A stretch of DNA of 64,000 nt from Leptospira sp. (GTDB taxonomy: Bacteria > Spirochaetota > Leptospiria > Leptospirales > Leptospiraceae): the NCBI GenBank assembly GCA_027533185.1, contig JAPZTS010000002.1:28232-92231 (forward strand), in the 5' to 3' direction. Below are positions 19,769 through 30,400 of the stretch, piece after piece; within the stretch, counting starts at the first letter, position 1; each line of letters opens with the position of its first letter. The notes beneath the pieces were generated by a model. It had not been told where the DNA came from. It saw only the letters and a list, made by a program, of their open reading frames with translations, and searched no databases. The position numbers and the translations under genes were made by a program.

Positions 19769-20905
19769 TCAAACGGGACTCATACCGATTTGTTTGATGA
19801 GTTCCAGGTTGTCCTCAAATCGCACTTTTTCCGACTGGGCTCTTTGTCTACCTGAGAATTCGATTCCTAATAAAAGATCACCATCGGCTGTTTTCTTTGC
19901 CCAGGCAATACGAGCAAAAAAACGAAAAGGGGTTTGTAGCTTAAAAACAAGTTCAAACAAAATTCCTTTCTGTTTGGGCAAGGTCTCAATCAATCGACTG
20001 TCATTAACTTTTAATTTTAAGCCAGTTGAGGAAACATCAATTACTGGAAATTTTTCTAAAGATTTGATTAAATTCGCATCCTTAATCCGTTCTACCATTT
20101 CCAATAATTGTAATTTATAATATTCAAAATCATCTTTCGATATAAAATTTTCTTTCGTTTGTAGCCAGAAATAGCCGATCGGAATGATCTCATCCATTTC
20201 ATTGGTGTACAAAATCGGGATCAAGAGTTCTGACTTTAGTTTTTTATCCCGACTCTGTTTGATAATGGCCTCTACATTATCGTCCACATCATCTTCGAAG
20301 TTTATAAACCCTTCTTCATTTGTTTGGAAAGATTCTAGTTTTGTGTAGTCCGCGATATAGAGAATTTTTTGAGAGGATTTAGCAACTTCAAATTTTCTTT
20401 CTAAGCCTGATTTAAAAACATCAATAACTACTTGTTCCCCTGATTTGAGAGACAATTTCTTTTTGTAATCATCAAAGTTCACTCGGACGAGAGTTGGTAT
20501 ATTGAACATATTTGCTTCGATGATTGTTTTTGAACTCACCAAGTTTGTAACATTGACCAGTCCTTCTTCAGTGATGGTATAACGTGGTGATACTCGGTCT
20601 TTTTTTGCGATGGATACTTTTTCGACACGGCAGAGTATTCTATTTGGTGTTGTCCGTTTTATAAATTTGCAGTCAATTTCAATGTACCGAGCGAGCAGTT
20701 TCGAGAGTACGATGAGGCCATCAGGTTCGATATCCCATTCTTCATTACATTCGATAATGATATCTTCGGAGTTGGGAACGTGAGAAAGAATACGTAGGCT
20801 CTTTTGCAATCCATTCCAGTTCGCATTGATTTCATTATTTATCAAGTAGTGAAGGATGACATGATTTTTCTGTTCCTTCCCTGTAATTTGGTCCATGGCA
20901 CGCAT
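19769..20905 (-). CDS. DUF1577 / PilZ-like domain protein
   Basis: The 378-residue cytoplasmic protein is of the DUF1577 type frequent in Leptospira. The C-terminal part (about 285-365) contains PilZ-like features: VIDVSSTGLKLKV, then FELVFKLQTPFRFFARIAWAK and LLLGIEFSG. The central region (about 120-180) has a second beta-rich segment. PilZ domains bind cyclic-di-GMP, but the canonical RxxxR motif is not obvious here, so ligand binding is uncertain. No evident operon partner. Confidence 0.75.
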   Translation of the reverse strand: MRAMDQITGKEQKNHVILHYLINNEINANWNGLQKSLRILSHVPNSEDIIIECNEEWDIEPDGLIVLSKLLARYIEIDCKFIKRTTPNRILCRVEKVSIAKKDRVSPRYTITEEGLVNVTNLVSSKTIIEANMFNIPTLVRVNFDDYKKKLSLKSGEQVVIDVFKSGLERKFEVAKSSQKILYIADYTKLESFQTNEEGFINFEDDVDDNVEAIIKQSRDKKLKSELLIPILYTNEMDEIIPIGYFWLQTKENFISKDDFEYYKLQLLEMVERIKDANLIKSLEKFPVIDVSSTGLKLKVNDSRLIETLPKQKGILFELVFKLQTPFRFFARIAWAKKTADGDLLLGIEFSGRQRAQSEKVRFEDNLELIKQIGMSPV

Positions 20906-21018
20906 AATTTCTTTCCGATTCGATCTTTTTTGTATCAGACGTGGAGAAATAAATTTCTCCTACACCTGTAAGGGAAGTTTTCAGGAGGGAAAAGGAAATG
21001 GCAAGAAAAACGACAGAA

Positions 21019-21582
21019 TTAAAGAACAACTAGGTGTTTTTTTTCTGTTTGTTCGTAGAGAAATTTAACCCATCCATACTGGTTTTGGAGTGGAGTCAAC
21101 CCCGGGAAATGAGTTGCTAGAAACTGAGAGCAAACTGCCTCCCGTTCTTTATTTTTTTCCTCTACCAAGATCGAGAGATCCTTTAGGGTTTTGTCGTAGA
21201 TTGTTTTGTCCATATAACCATCTTCGAGAGCTTTTTTAAGGAAACCTCGTTTGGCGGACCATTCCTGCTTGGAAACTACGGGTATGGCTTCCAATCGGTT
21301 CCAGAATGATTTCAATTCGTTTTCCATATCACTTGTTATATTATCTTTCGCGGTGCGGCAGATCTTATAAATCTTGATTAGCTCTCGTTTGGCAAATTCT
21401 TGCAGATCTTGGGAGTGTTCTTCCCATATCCGGCGGTAGGTACGAGGAAAACTGAAAAAATAATCAGGGCTTTGTAAAGGTATAATAAGAGTTAGTTGAA
21501 AATTACCGAGGGAGTCCAAGTGCAGATTGCCACGAAGCAATACCCCTTCCGTTTCTGTCTCGATTCTTGTAAGTCCAATCAT
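21019..21582 (-). CDS. Hypothetical protein, 187 aa
   Basis: I recognise no family. The first 45 residues are beta-like (TRIETETEGVLLRGNLHLDS) and the rest is helical and charged, with PDYFFSFPRTYRRIWEEHSQ and a C-terminal YGWVKFLYEQTEKKH. No signal peptide. It lies upstream of the DUF1577 gene on the same strand, separated by 113 bases. Confidence 0.6.
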   Translation of the reverse strand: MIGLTRIETETEGVLLRGNLHLDSLGNFQLTLIIPLQSPDYFFSFPRTYRRIWEEHSQDLQEFAKRELIKIYKICRTAKDNITSDMENELKSFWNRLEAIPVVSKQEWSAKRGFLKKALEDGYMDKTIYDKTLKDLSILVEEKNKEREAVCSQFLATHFPGLTPLQNQYGWVKFLYEQTEKKHLVVL

Positions 21583-21757
21583 CCTTACTATATATTACAA
21601 CTGAGATCGAATTTAATCCTGGGATTTGAATTTTTTTAGTCCAAATATCCGAAAAACTAAAAAATTGATGGTGATTTCTTTCCATGTGGCGGGGGAAATT
21701 TCTCCCAAAGTATTTGCAACCAAATCGGCCTTTAGGACTCTTACTTAGAAGAGAATT

Positions 21758-22696
21758 ATGGAATACAATCAGAACGCTTTTGAATTTTTACCCAAAGCCA
21801 AAGGAAATAAAAGACGAGCATTGCTTGTTGAAGGCGGGGGAATGAAGGGAGCTTTCTCAGGTGGAGTTCTCTATTCCTGGACAAGGCTTTTCGACGCAAA
21901 CTATTTTGACTTAGTAGTGGGAGTTTCTTCGGGAGCTTGTTCTGCGGCGTATTTTGTCGCATCTCACAATCCAGAACCCATTCAATCAGAGCGAGCTGTC
22001 AAAGTCTGGTACAAAGACCTATCTGGAAAACAGATGATTTCACTCCTCAATCCGTTTCGAGGAAAAACACTTCTCAACCAAGAATACTTAATCGATTTTA
22101 TCTTTCGAAAAAAAGTCCGACTTGAGAGTGAAAAATTAGAACGAAAAGGAGTGCCTCACTTTGCCGTTGCTGTGAGCAATTTACAAACGCACTCACTCGA
22201 ATACATAAAAGCAACATCAGCCAATATATTTGATCTACTCAAAGCCGCCACATCTCTGCCAATCGCAACTAGAGGAAAACACAAGTTAAACGGAAAATTC
22301 TACTCGGATGCCGCCATTCTAAATCCCTTGCCGATCCAAGATCTCATCGCCGCTGGCTATAACGAAATTGTGGTTGTGATGAACTCTCCGATCCAGCAGA
22401 TTTCGAGTCGTATCAGTCGTTTAACGAGTTTTTTTGCATTTCCCAAACATAGAACTGTAAGGCGAATGATGAGAAAATTCCACCACCTTCATTTTAATTT
22501 CGGAAGGGATTTGGCAACCAAACCGCCAGAAGGTGTAAAAATCATTACAGTTGCTCCAGACGTCGCTCTTCCCGTTTCGCTAACAACAACGATTCGAACA
22601 AAACTCTACAAAACTGTCTTACTTGGAATCCAAAAAGGGGAAGAAGCCTTTGAAAAATTCCAGGCTTCCTCCAAGAGAAAAATGACTCGGAAATAA
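21758..22696 (+). CDS. Patatin-like phospholipase
   Basis: The 312-residue protein has the patatin catalytic dyad context. The oxyanion-hole motif is EGGGMKGAFSGGVL (about 26-39), the nucleophile Ser is in GVSSGA, and the Asp is in SDAAILNPLP. Bacterial members (RssA/YlbK/RhiR-like) hydrolyse acyl esters of lipids. No signal peptide, so it acts in the cytoplasm or at the inner membrane. Convergent with the beta-propeller lipoprotein gene at 20 bases. Confidence 0.92.
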   Translation: MEYNQNAFEFLPKAKGNKRRALLVEGGGMKGAFSGGVLYSWTRLFDANYFDLVVGVSSGACSAAYFVASHNPEPIQSERAVKVWYKDLSGKQMISLLNPFRGKTLLNQEYLIDFIFRKKVRLESEKLERKGVPHFAVAVSNLQTHSLEYIKATSANIFDLLKAATSLPIATRGKHKLNGKFYSDAAILNPLPIQDLIAAGYNEIVVVMNSPIQQISSRISRLTSFFAFPKHRTVRRMMRKFHHLHFNFGRDLATKPPEGVKIITVAPDVALPVSLTTTIRTKLYKTVLLGIQKGEEAFEKFQASSKRKMTRK

Positions 22697-22716
22697 GATC
22701 GAACTATCTTGACTCA

Positions 22717-24999
22717 TTATTCGAGTTTTTCCAAGTCTAAGATGTAATAACCACCTCTTGGTCGATTCTGGTATTCCGATAGTGAGCCTGCAAAAAATAT
22801 TCTATTTTTGACGGGAACCACTGTTTGGATAGATCCACTGGAAAAGGGATTGAAGGACATTGGTGCTCTTTTTAAAAAATCATAGAGAATGAATCCCTCT
22901 TGGTTTTTTCCGTTTACTGTCGTGAAAGATCCGCCAATCCCTCCCTTCCCGTTTTCGCAAATGCCAAGGGACAGTACTTTGTTATCGAAACTTATGTTTC
23001 CACTAAGATAATTTGCCGAAGAGAGATCTATGACACCGAACTTTGGACTCGGTGTTGAGCCATAATTATCAAAATTGCCACCGAAGAATAAAAGGTTATT
23101 TAACGTTCCCAGAGCATGAACAGTAGCATCTGGGAAATTTGGTGGCGTGGGGAAGCTGAGATTGGCACCGGTAGCAGTACTAACTGCGGCAAGCCTTTGT
23201 GGTGGGAATGCGGCAATGTCTGTGAAGTTTCCGCCCAAGAAGATTCTATCAGCCAAAGGAAGGATTTCCTCTACTGTGTCACCTGCATTGGGATTCCAGC
23301 TATTCAGAGTTCCGTCTAACTTAGGAAATCTAGCGACACGATTCCGAAGTTGACCATTCACATTTTGGAATTGCCCACCAACGTAGACAAAATTTTCATC
23401 GGAGCTAATAGCTTCCACAACACCGATAAAGCTAGGAGACATTCCTTCTAAACGTTGGTCTTTTAAATTGTATGCAAAAAATCGCATCCTACTTTGTCCA
23501 AATGCCTGCGTAAAATTTCCCCCTACGTACAAAATGTCCCCATTTTGGTGGAAGGTAGTGATACTACCGTTCACAGTCGGAATCCATTCTGTTGGTTTTC
23601 CAGTTACCAAATCGATCGAACCCAATCCATTCCGATTGACAATATTGACACTGGAAAAAGCACCAGGAACAAAAACGCGAGAATTGTCCGATGAAAAGGC
23701 TATTTTGCCGTTGGGGTAGGTAAAAGGAGTAACAAACCTTGGATTCCAATCCGATATATTCCCCGTTAGTGGGTCGACCGAAAAAGCATTTAGCCTTTCC
23801 CGACCAAATACAGTTGAAAAAGTACCTAAAACATAGAGTTTGCCCTCATGTACGGTAAGTGAGGCGACGGTTGATCCATTCGCTAGACTTAAGTCTTCAG
23901 AGCCCACTGTACCAGTGTTATTATCTACAATAGCAAAATAATTCCGATTTGTGGCTCCATTGATCTGGGTGAAAGAACCTGCTAGGTAAACTTTGTTCTG
24001 ATTGAAAACAACAATATCAACTAAGGCATTCGGATTTGGGTTCCAGGTTGTCAAGTTGCCACTCATCGTAAAGGAGCGTGCAAAATAGTTGGTTCCAGCC
24101 GTAAAATTTCCAACTGCATAAATTACCTTATTGTTTGATGCATCAACACCCAAGGTGATTCCGCGAACATTACCCACCGAAATCCCTGTGTTGAAGCTTG
24201 TTATCGTTGCACCCGAGGTATAGTTAACTTTACCCAATCGTCCAAAACCTGCACCATTGAGGTTATTAAATTGACCGGCAATGAAAAGTCCGTCAGTATC
24301 TTTCGCAAATGCATTGACGGGCGCATCTACACTCGCAAGCCAACCTGGATCTAGCTCTCCTGTGATCCGATTCACTGCCGCAAGATAGCCCTTTGGCACC
24401 CCGTTCCAATTCGTGAAATTTCCACCGATATAGAGTTTTTCACCAACTAATGCCAGATCGTTGATTGCGACTCCATTACTTCCTGTTCCCACATTAAAAT
24501 TTAGATCTAATTTACAATTGGATTTGATATGGACAAGACTTGGGCGGTTGAATCCTTGGACATGATTGAAAAGTCCTCCGACATAAAAACCATTTTCCCC
24601 ATCAGAAATGGCGACAGTGGCCGTAGTCAGAATCTCCATATACGGACAGATGTCGTGTGGAACCAACTTGCCATCGTTTGTATTTAAAATAGCACCAGCT
24701 CCGGTATTAGGACCAAAGTAAGAAAATGTCCCACCTAGATACAATTTGTCCTCAAGTAGGGCCACTCCTCGGATTACTACGTTCGCTGGGTTTGTATCAT
24801 GTACTCCCCATAAATCGAGAGGGGTTTTTGAAAAACCAGGGAGGCAGGAAGCTGAGTCATCCTTTATGAGAAAACGAACAAGCGTTCCAATTCGATAGGC
24901 TTCGGAGTTTGGATCACAGGTGTTCGAGAGATCCCCTGGCTTACAGGCAATGAGGATGTTGAATAAACCGAATAGAATCAATTGGAAATAAATTTTCAT
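22717..24999 (-). CDS. Beta-propeller repeat lipoprotein
   Basis: The 760-residue protein has a lipobox ending at Cys19 (LIAC). It consists of about a dozen repeats of roughly 50 residues with the recurring pattern YVGGNFT, then N-G and an SWNPN-like turn. This is the style of delta-60/DUF5122 or Kelch-like propellers. Each repeat carries Gly-Gly-x-Phe and a terminal Asn-Pro. Likely an outer-surface or periplasmic binding scaffold. It diverges from the OmpA-like gene at 25022. Confidence 0.82.
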   Translation of the reverse strand: MKIYFQLILFGLFNILIACKPGDLSNTCDPNSEAYRIGTLVRFLIKDDSASCLPGFSKTPLDLWGVHDTNPANVVIRGVALLEDKLYLGGTFSYFGPNTGAGAILNTNDGKLVPHDICPYMEILTTATVAISDGENGFYVGGLFNHVQGFNRPSLVHIKSNCKLDLNFNVGTGSNGVAINDLALVGEKLYIGGNFTNWNGVPKGYLAAVNRITGELDPGWLASVDAPVNAFAKDTDGLFIAGQFNNLNGAGFGRLGKVNYTSGATITSFNTGISVGNVRGITLGVDASNNKVIYAVGNFTAGTNYFARSFTMSGNLTTWNPNPNALVDIVVFNQNKVYLAGSFTQINGATNRNYFAIVDNNTGTVGSEDLSLANGSTVASLTVHEGKLYVLGTFSTVFGRERLNAFSVDPLTGNISDWNPRFVTPFTYPNGKIAFSSDNSRVFVPGAFSSVNIVNRNGLGSIDLVTGKPTEWIPTVNGSITTFHQNGDILYVGGNFTQAFGQSRMRFFAYNLKDQRLEGMSPSFIGVVEAISSDENFVYVGGQFQNVNGQLRNRVARFPKLDGTLNSWNPNAGDTVEEILPLADRIFLGGNFTDIAAFPPQRLAAVSTATGANLSFPTPPNFPDATVHALGTLNNLLFFGGNFDNYGSTPSPKFGVIDLSSANYLSGNISFDNKVLSLGICENGKGGIGGSFTTVNGKNQEGFILYDFLKRAPMSFNPFSSGSIQTVVPVKNRIFFAGSLSEYQNRPRGGYYILDLEKLE

Positions 25000-25021
25000 G
25001 GGAGTCTAAGAAATACGAAAG

Positions 25022-25504
25022 ATGATTTGGATTGTTTTATCAATCGGATTTTGTTTTTTTGCCATTCTTTTTCTCTGGCGTTTCGGAAATCGGGACAGCT
25101 CAGTCCGACTAGACTCTCCGAAAACTAGGAACTGGAATGATACAGACTCAGAATCGAAAAAAATAGAAAGTGAATTGAATATCGATCTTTTTTTCTCCGC
25201 AGGTCTTTCCCAATTGGATTCCCAAGAGTTGAAAAAATTAGAAGGTATCTTAAAATCTTTGGATAGGGAATCCTTAATATCGATCGAGATTTCGGGCTCT
25301 GCAGATAGTACGGGCAATCTGGCTAGGAATCGAAAATTGGTCCGAGACAGGGTACAATTTGTTCGAAATGTTGTCCAAAGTAAAGGTAAATCGATTCCAA
25401 ATGTAAGTGTAGTTTTTCGGGAGCCAAGCCCTGGACGTAGCGCCAAAGACCGAGAAAGGCTAAGGTCAGTCAAACTTAGAATCAAGTATTTAGAAGTTTT
25501 CTAA
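25022..25504 (+). CDS. OmpA-like C-terminal domain protein
   Basis: The 160-residue protein has one N-terminal membrane helix (MIWIVLSIGFCFFAILFLW). An OmpA/MotB-type peptidoglycan-binding domain follows (about 55-155): LFFSAGLSQLDSQELKKLEG, IEISGSADSTGN, then LARNRKLVRDRVQFVRNVV. The Asp and Arg that contact diaminopimelate in the family have counterparts. It probably tethers the envelope to peptidoglycan. A similarly long frame on the opposite strand (25006-25485) is judged a shadow. Confidence 0.75.
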   Translation: MIWIVLSIGFCFFAILFLWRFGNRDSSVRLDSPKTRNWNDTDSESKKIESELNIDLFFSAGLSQLDSQELKKLEGILKSLDRESLISIEISGSADSTGNLARNRKLVRDRVQFVRNVVQSKGKSIPNVSVVFREPSPGRSAKDRERLRSVKLRIKYLEVF

Positions 25505-25544
25505 TTGAATCTAGATTTCCTTGAGTCATTTTGGGTAGAGTTCC

Positions 25545-25946
25545 ATGATTAAAAAAGAAATCCAAATCCGATTCAATGATATGGATCCGATGCGTAGAGT
25601 CAATAATGCGAGTTATTCGGCGTATTTAGAAGTAGCTCGAGTCGCTTTTTGCGAAAATTTCATTGAAATAAAAACTTTAGAAGACATTCCATTTGTGATG
25701 GTACGAGTAGAAATGGATTTGTTACAAAGTGTACTTCCGGGTGACAAAGTCTTTGTGACCATTTGGGTATCTAAAATAGGCAATACATCTTGGGAGTTTA
25801 GTTATAAAATACAAAGTGCGAATGCTGAAATTACTTATGTTCGTGCCAAGTCCGTCCAAGTTTATTTCAACTACCACTTAGGTCGAAAGGAAACGATCCC
25901 AGATGGCTTTAGGAAAATCCTAGAAAGTGAATTCCAATCAATTTAA
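25545..25946 (+). CDS. Acyl-CoA thioesterase, 4HBT hot-dog family
   Basis: The 133-residue protein has the 4-hydroxybenzoyl-CoA thioesterase signature IRFNDMDPMRRVNNASYSAY, with the catalytic Asp in NDMDP. The rest follows the hot-dog fold (YLEVARVAF, then VRVEMDLLQSVLPGDKV). It hydrolyses a short or aromatic acyl-CoA; the substrate is unknown. Its stop overlaps the stop of the convergent gene at 25943. Confidence 0.9.
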   Translation: MIKKEIQIRFNDMDPMRRVNNASYSAYLEVARVAFCENFIEIKTLEDIPFVMVRVEMDLLQSVLPGDKVFVTIWVSKIGNTSWEFSYKIQSANAEITYVRAKSVQVYFNYHLGRKETIPDGFRKILESEFQSI

Positions 25947-26329
25947 AACAACTCGTGGGAATCAAAATGCTTCCAAATCCAATGGTAGGCAGATTTGTCA
26001 CCATATTGGATGCATTCATCCAACCAATTGGAGTCTTCCGTTGGTCGAAGTGTTTTGTATACTTCCTGGATATCCTCAACCAAACGCATGTATTCTGGTA
26101 GAATGTCTGAGAGTAGAGGATCGGTGTGTCGATCAATGAGACGGAGTAGGGCCTGCAGCAATGCATAGTAGATTCCCTTTCTTAAAATAGGAGGGATATC
26201 TGCCGGGATTGAAAGTTGCGATTCGATTTGATCGAGAGATTGTAAACCTTTGGGAAGGTGGGGCAAAAGTTGGATCGTCAATTTTTGTTGGAAAGAAACC
26301 AAGGAAACATTGGAATAGGTCTTGTCCAT
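25943..26329 (-). CDS. Hypothetical protein, 128 aa
   Basis: A helical 128-residue protein with aromatic and acidic residues near the end (NWLDECIQYGDKSAYHWIWK). No signal peptide and no family recognised. Its ATG overlaps the ATG of queG on the other strand: the four bases CATG at 26327-26330 supply both starts. A ribosome-site-like AGAGAA lies 9-10 bases upstream of its start. Confidence 0.65.
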   Translation of the reverse strand: MDKTYSNVSLVSFQQKLTIQLLPHLPKGLQSLDQIESQLSIPADIPPILRKGIYYALLQALLRLIDRHTDPLLSDILPEYMRLVEDIQEVYKTLRPTEDSNWLDECIQYGDKSAYHWIWKHFDSHELF

Positions 26330-27269
26330 GTTCGATCATTCTCTTTCAATTTCAGAAGAAATCAAATCCATTTGTATGGATCATGGATTTTCTTTAGTAG
26401 GGTTTGCTCCGGCAAAACTCCCTGAGGCGGATTTAAAAAATATACAGGCTTGGATTGCTGAAGGAAGGCATGGTTCGATGGAATGGTTTGCCAAAGAGAC
26501 TGCGCAAGGAATTCGATTTGCCTTCCTGCATTTAGGTTTTGTTCCCAAAACTGCTATCACTCTTGCCTTTGTTTACAGATCCGAAAGTTCTGAGAGTCTC
26601 GTTAGTCAAATGCAAAAAAAGGTATCTCGTTATGCGCTAGGAGATGATTACCATCAGGTACTAAGAAAGAAGGGCAAATCCATCATTCGCATTTTAAAAT
26701 CAAAATATCCAAATCATCACTTTCGCCAATCCGTAGATAGTCTCCCGATCGCAGAAAAGGTGTTGGCTGTCGAATCTGGAATCGGTTGGCGGGGGAAAAA
26801 CACAAACACCATCCATCGTGATTTAGGGTCTTATTTTTTTATATCAGTGATATTGACGGATTTGGAATTTTCCTTTCCCAATGTAACAAAAACAGACCAC
26901 TGCGGAACTTGCCGCCTATGCATTGATAGTTGTCCAACGGGTGCATTAGAACCATACAAAATCGATTCAAGAAAGTGCATTTCCTACCAAACCATAGAAG
27001 ATCGAGGTAGTTCGGAGTTAGAAAACAAAGGAACCCATTCTTGGGTTTATGGCTGCGATATCTGCCAGGAGGTATGTCCTTGGAATGAAAGAGTCGCCAA
27101 ACGAAACCAGGTGGAAACAACGGAGTCTTCCTTTTTACCAAACTCACTTTGGACCGATCCAAATTTTCTAAACCATTCCAATCTTTCGGCAGAGGAGTTT
27201 GGCTCGTATTTCAAAGGTTCTGCGATTGAAAGAATTGGGGTAGACGTCTGGAATCGGAATTGGGAGTGA
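26328..27269 (+). CDS. queG: Epoxyqueuosine reductase
   Basis: A cobalamin-dependent iron-sulfur enzyme for the last step of queuosine synthesis in tRNA. The 313-residue product has the QueG N-terminal region (FSLVGFAPAKLPEADL, WFAKETA). It also has the catalytic region VLAVESGIGWRGKNTN and two 4Fe-4S clusters, CGTCRLCIDSCPTGAL and CDICQEVCPWN. The ATG at 26328 is used rather than the TTG six bases upstream. The type II-B CRISPR locus begins 167 bases after its stop. Confidence 0.96.
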   Translation: MFDHSLSISEEIKSICMDHGFSLVGFAPAKLPEADLKNIQAWIAEGRHGSMEWFAKETAQGIRFAFLHLGFVPKTAITLAFVYRSESSESLVSQMQKKVSRYALGDDYHQVLRKKGKSIIRILKSKYPNHHFRQSVDSLPIAEKVLAVESGIGWRGKNTNTIHRDLGSYFFISVILTDLEFSFPNVTKTDHCGTCRLCIDSCPTGALEPYKIDSRKCISYQTIEDRGSSELENKGTHSWVYGCDICQEVCPWNERVAKRNQVETTESSFLPNSLWTDPNFLNHSNLSAEEFGSYFKGSAIERIGVDVWNRNWE

Positions 27270-27436
27270 TTAAATTTTTATCAAGATGTAATTAAGTTCC
27301 AATCTCTTTTTATTTTGTCCGACCATCAGCTGTTTAGTGGTGAAAACCGCATAACTTTTCTACTTTTTTTGCTTGCGAATTACATAAATTTCAAAAAGAT
27401 TTTAATCTAAATTTATCATGTAATTAGGTTATTATT

Positions 27437-30400
27437 ATGAAAGAGCTACATTTCGTTTCTCCGATCTCAATCGATCTAGGAGCAAAGACGACCGGTTTGG
27501 TTACTGGGACATATCAATCTGGTGAAATTTTAAATAAAGCTCAATTGAAGTTTTTTGGGAAAACTGTAGAGATAGGAGAGATCACATTTGCCCAAGGTCC
27601 AAGGACTGTAAAACGCCATCAAATGAGGGGATTTAAACGGAGAAAGTTGGCCAAAAGGCTATTTTTTACAATATTAAATGATAAATTCCAAATTCACTAC
27701 AGTCAGTTGCCTCGACCAGAACTTGAGGCTGTCCTCGGACTTTTTAATAGACGCGGATTCACATACTTTCAAGAGGAAGTAAACTGGGAGATTTTGAATA
27801 ATGCGGACTTGAGTTTTTTTAGACAAATTTACGGTTCCATCGTAGGTCTGAAAGATTCTCTGGGAGCTCAACTGGTTAATCTAAGTAAAAACGCAAGCGA
27901 TCTAAAACTCTGGATAGATCATCCTTTAACAAAACTTTCGAAAAAAGAATTTGAGCAAAAAATAAAATTAGAATATCAGGTTGATAAAGAGAATGAAATA
28001 AGTAAGGAAACAATAAAAACTTTAATTGATACCAATAGTGAAATTCAAAATTATTTGGCTAAATTTTTAAGTTCAGAAAAGGAGGGCCATTTTCATCGGA
28101 AAGAATATTTTGAAAATATTTTATATGACCTCAACAATAATACACAACTCGTCAATTTTTCTAATAGATTGAATCTGAAATCAGTTCAGTTAAAGAATTT
28201 AATTGGTCATATAAGCAATCTTCAATTAAGAGTATTGAGGAAATATTTTAATGATAAAAATATGACTGGTCTTGGGACCTGGAATGCTGAGAGGTTTTAT
28301 AAATACTTCTTTAAATGGATAATTGGGCTACGACCAACTTCAGGGTCTACGGAACAAACTAATCGAGCGTATATTCTAAAAACTTTAAAGTCGAAAAAAG
28401 ATATTATGAAATTTCTTACTGAAGAAGACCCAATTTGTACGATCCCTCCGTATGAAGATCAAAATAATCGAAGACCTCCAATTTGCCACTCATTGTTATT
28501 TAACACTAACGAACTAAGTCAGAAATATCCATCATGGGAATTGCTCGTTAATGAGATTGTTACAAAAAGTAATGAGCGATTTCCAGAGCATGACTTAAAA
28601 GATCAAATTGATGAAATGGTAGTAGAGACTAGTCACAAATCAGCATTTCTTCTGCAAAGATTTTATGATAGATCTGAATCTATTGATCCGTATGCGATAC
28701 GAAAGCAAATTAAGAATCCCAACTCTAGAGCATCTTTGGAAGGGTGGCAGAATCTTGAATCAGATTTTGGGACGACGAAAAGTAAAATAATATTAGAAAT
28801 AGGGAAATCCTATCATGCAGAATCAAATCAAGCTAAAAAAGGTCTTTGGTATCCTACGGGAACGAGTATTTTACGGGTTTGCAAAGATCATCCTAGACTT
28901 AAAAAAAATCAAAGAGAGACATTACTTGGTGGTATACTAGGCATACGTATCAGTAAATTAAAGTTAAATGAATTTGAGCAACGAATGTTGTTGCCAGTAA
29001 GCGAAGATCGAAAGCGTTCTTTAAAGTCCGTTATTCAAGGATTTGAAGAATTAAGAAAAGAATTTGGAAATTCATTCAAGTATGAATGGGAAGAGACAAT
29101 CAGAAAATACGATAGGGAAGGTGAAAAGGCATTATCAGAAGACCATGAGAAAAAAATTCTTCGACTTCATTTATTGATTCCAATAGTCTCCAGGGTAATA
29201 TCACAATTCTTTGATATTAGTAATTCGATTCGGTTTCAAAATCCCTTTTCACTAGCTCAAATATATAATATTATGTTTGATACGAGCCAAGGATTCTTTT
29301 CTACCTGTGAAAAATGTACGTCAGAAAACCATTGGCGATCAAGTAATAGCATGGTTGTCGGGAAAAATGATATTCTATCCTCGAATGCTTCTCGACTGCC
29401 TGCGGACTCTGTAAGACCATTCGATGGCCAACTAGCAAAACTCATCCAAAGTATCGCATATCAGATCGCATATCAAAAAATAGGTGAGATTAAGAATAAC
29501 ACCCACATAGAATCAAATTCGATAGTACATATTCCTATCGTAATAGAAGAAAATCAATTTCAATTTACAGAATCACTTATGGAAATTAAGGGTCTGAAAA
29601 ATAAGAAAAAATTAGAATATCTAAAAAAGCGAAGCGAGTCCGAAGTGCATTCGTTAAAATCAAAGCAAGATCGTATTAAATCGGCATCAAAAAATATTTG
29701 CCCATACACAGGTAAAACCATAAAAGATGGAGAAATCGACCATATTTTACCTAGGTCTTTTTCCACGGATAGCGCAGGAACAATTCTAAATTCTGAGCCG
29801 AACCTAATTTATGTTAGCAGAGAAGGGAATAGAAAGAAAGGAGACCGAATTTATACTCTGGAAAATTTGGATTCGGGATATCTTAAAATAATTTTTGGGA
29901 CTTCAGACATTGATGAAATAACTAAAAAAATTATACAAGTCGTTGATCTTCACTTTCCAAAATTTGGTAGATCACGTAATTTCTATTTTCAGGAATTAAC
30001 GCTATTAGAACAAGATTGCATTCGTCATTCGCTTTTCTTGGAAAAATGTAGAACACAAGTTGCAGATGCTATTTACAAAACTTCAAAATCAAAAGTAAAT
30101 GGAACCCAATCATTCTTAGCAAAAGAAATACAAAGGATTTTAAATGAAAAACTAAAAGAGTATACGTTAAAATTTTCTCTTTTCCCTGTTAAAAGCAAAG
30201 ATATTAGTGAATCCCGACAAAAAATATCCGAAACATTGCACCATGTAAAAAAAACTCCAATTCAAGGAAATATAAGTCACATAATTGATGCAACGTTAGC
30301 TATGCATTTAGTTATTTGGGACAAAAAAAACGAGTCAGTATTCCAAACTACTTGGGATGATCCTAATGAAAATGAGACAGATGAAGAAATATTTGTGAGA

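Noticed and set aside
25006..25485. 159-residue minus-strand frame opposite the OmpA-like gene
   Set aside because: Ser/Arg/Leu-rich text without family features; the plus-strand frame has a membrane helix and OmpA-domain motifs.
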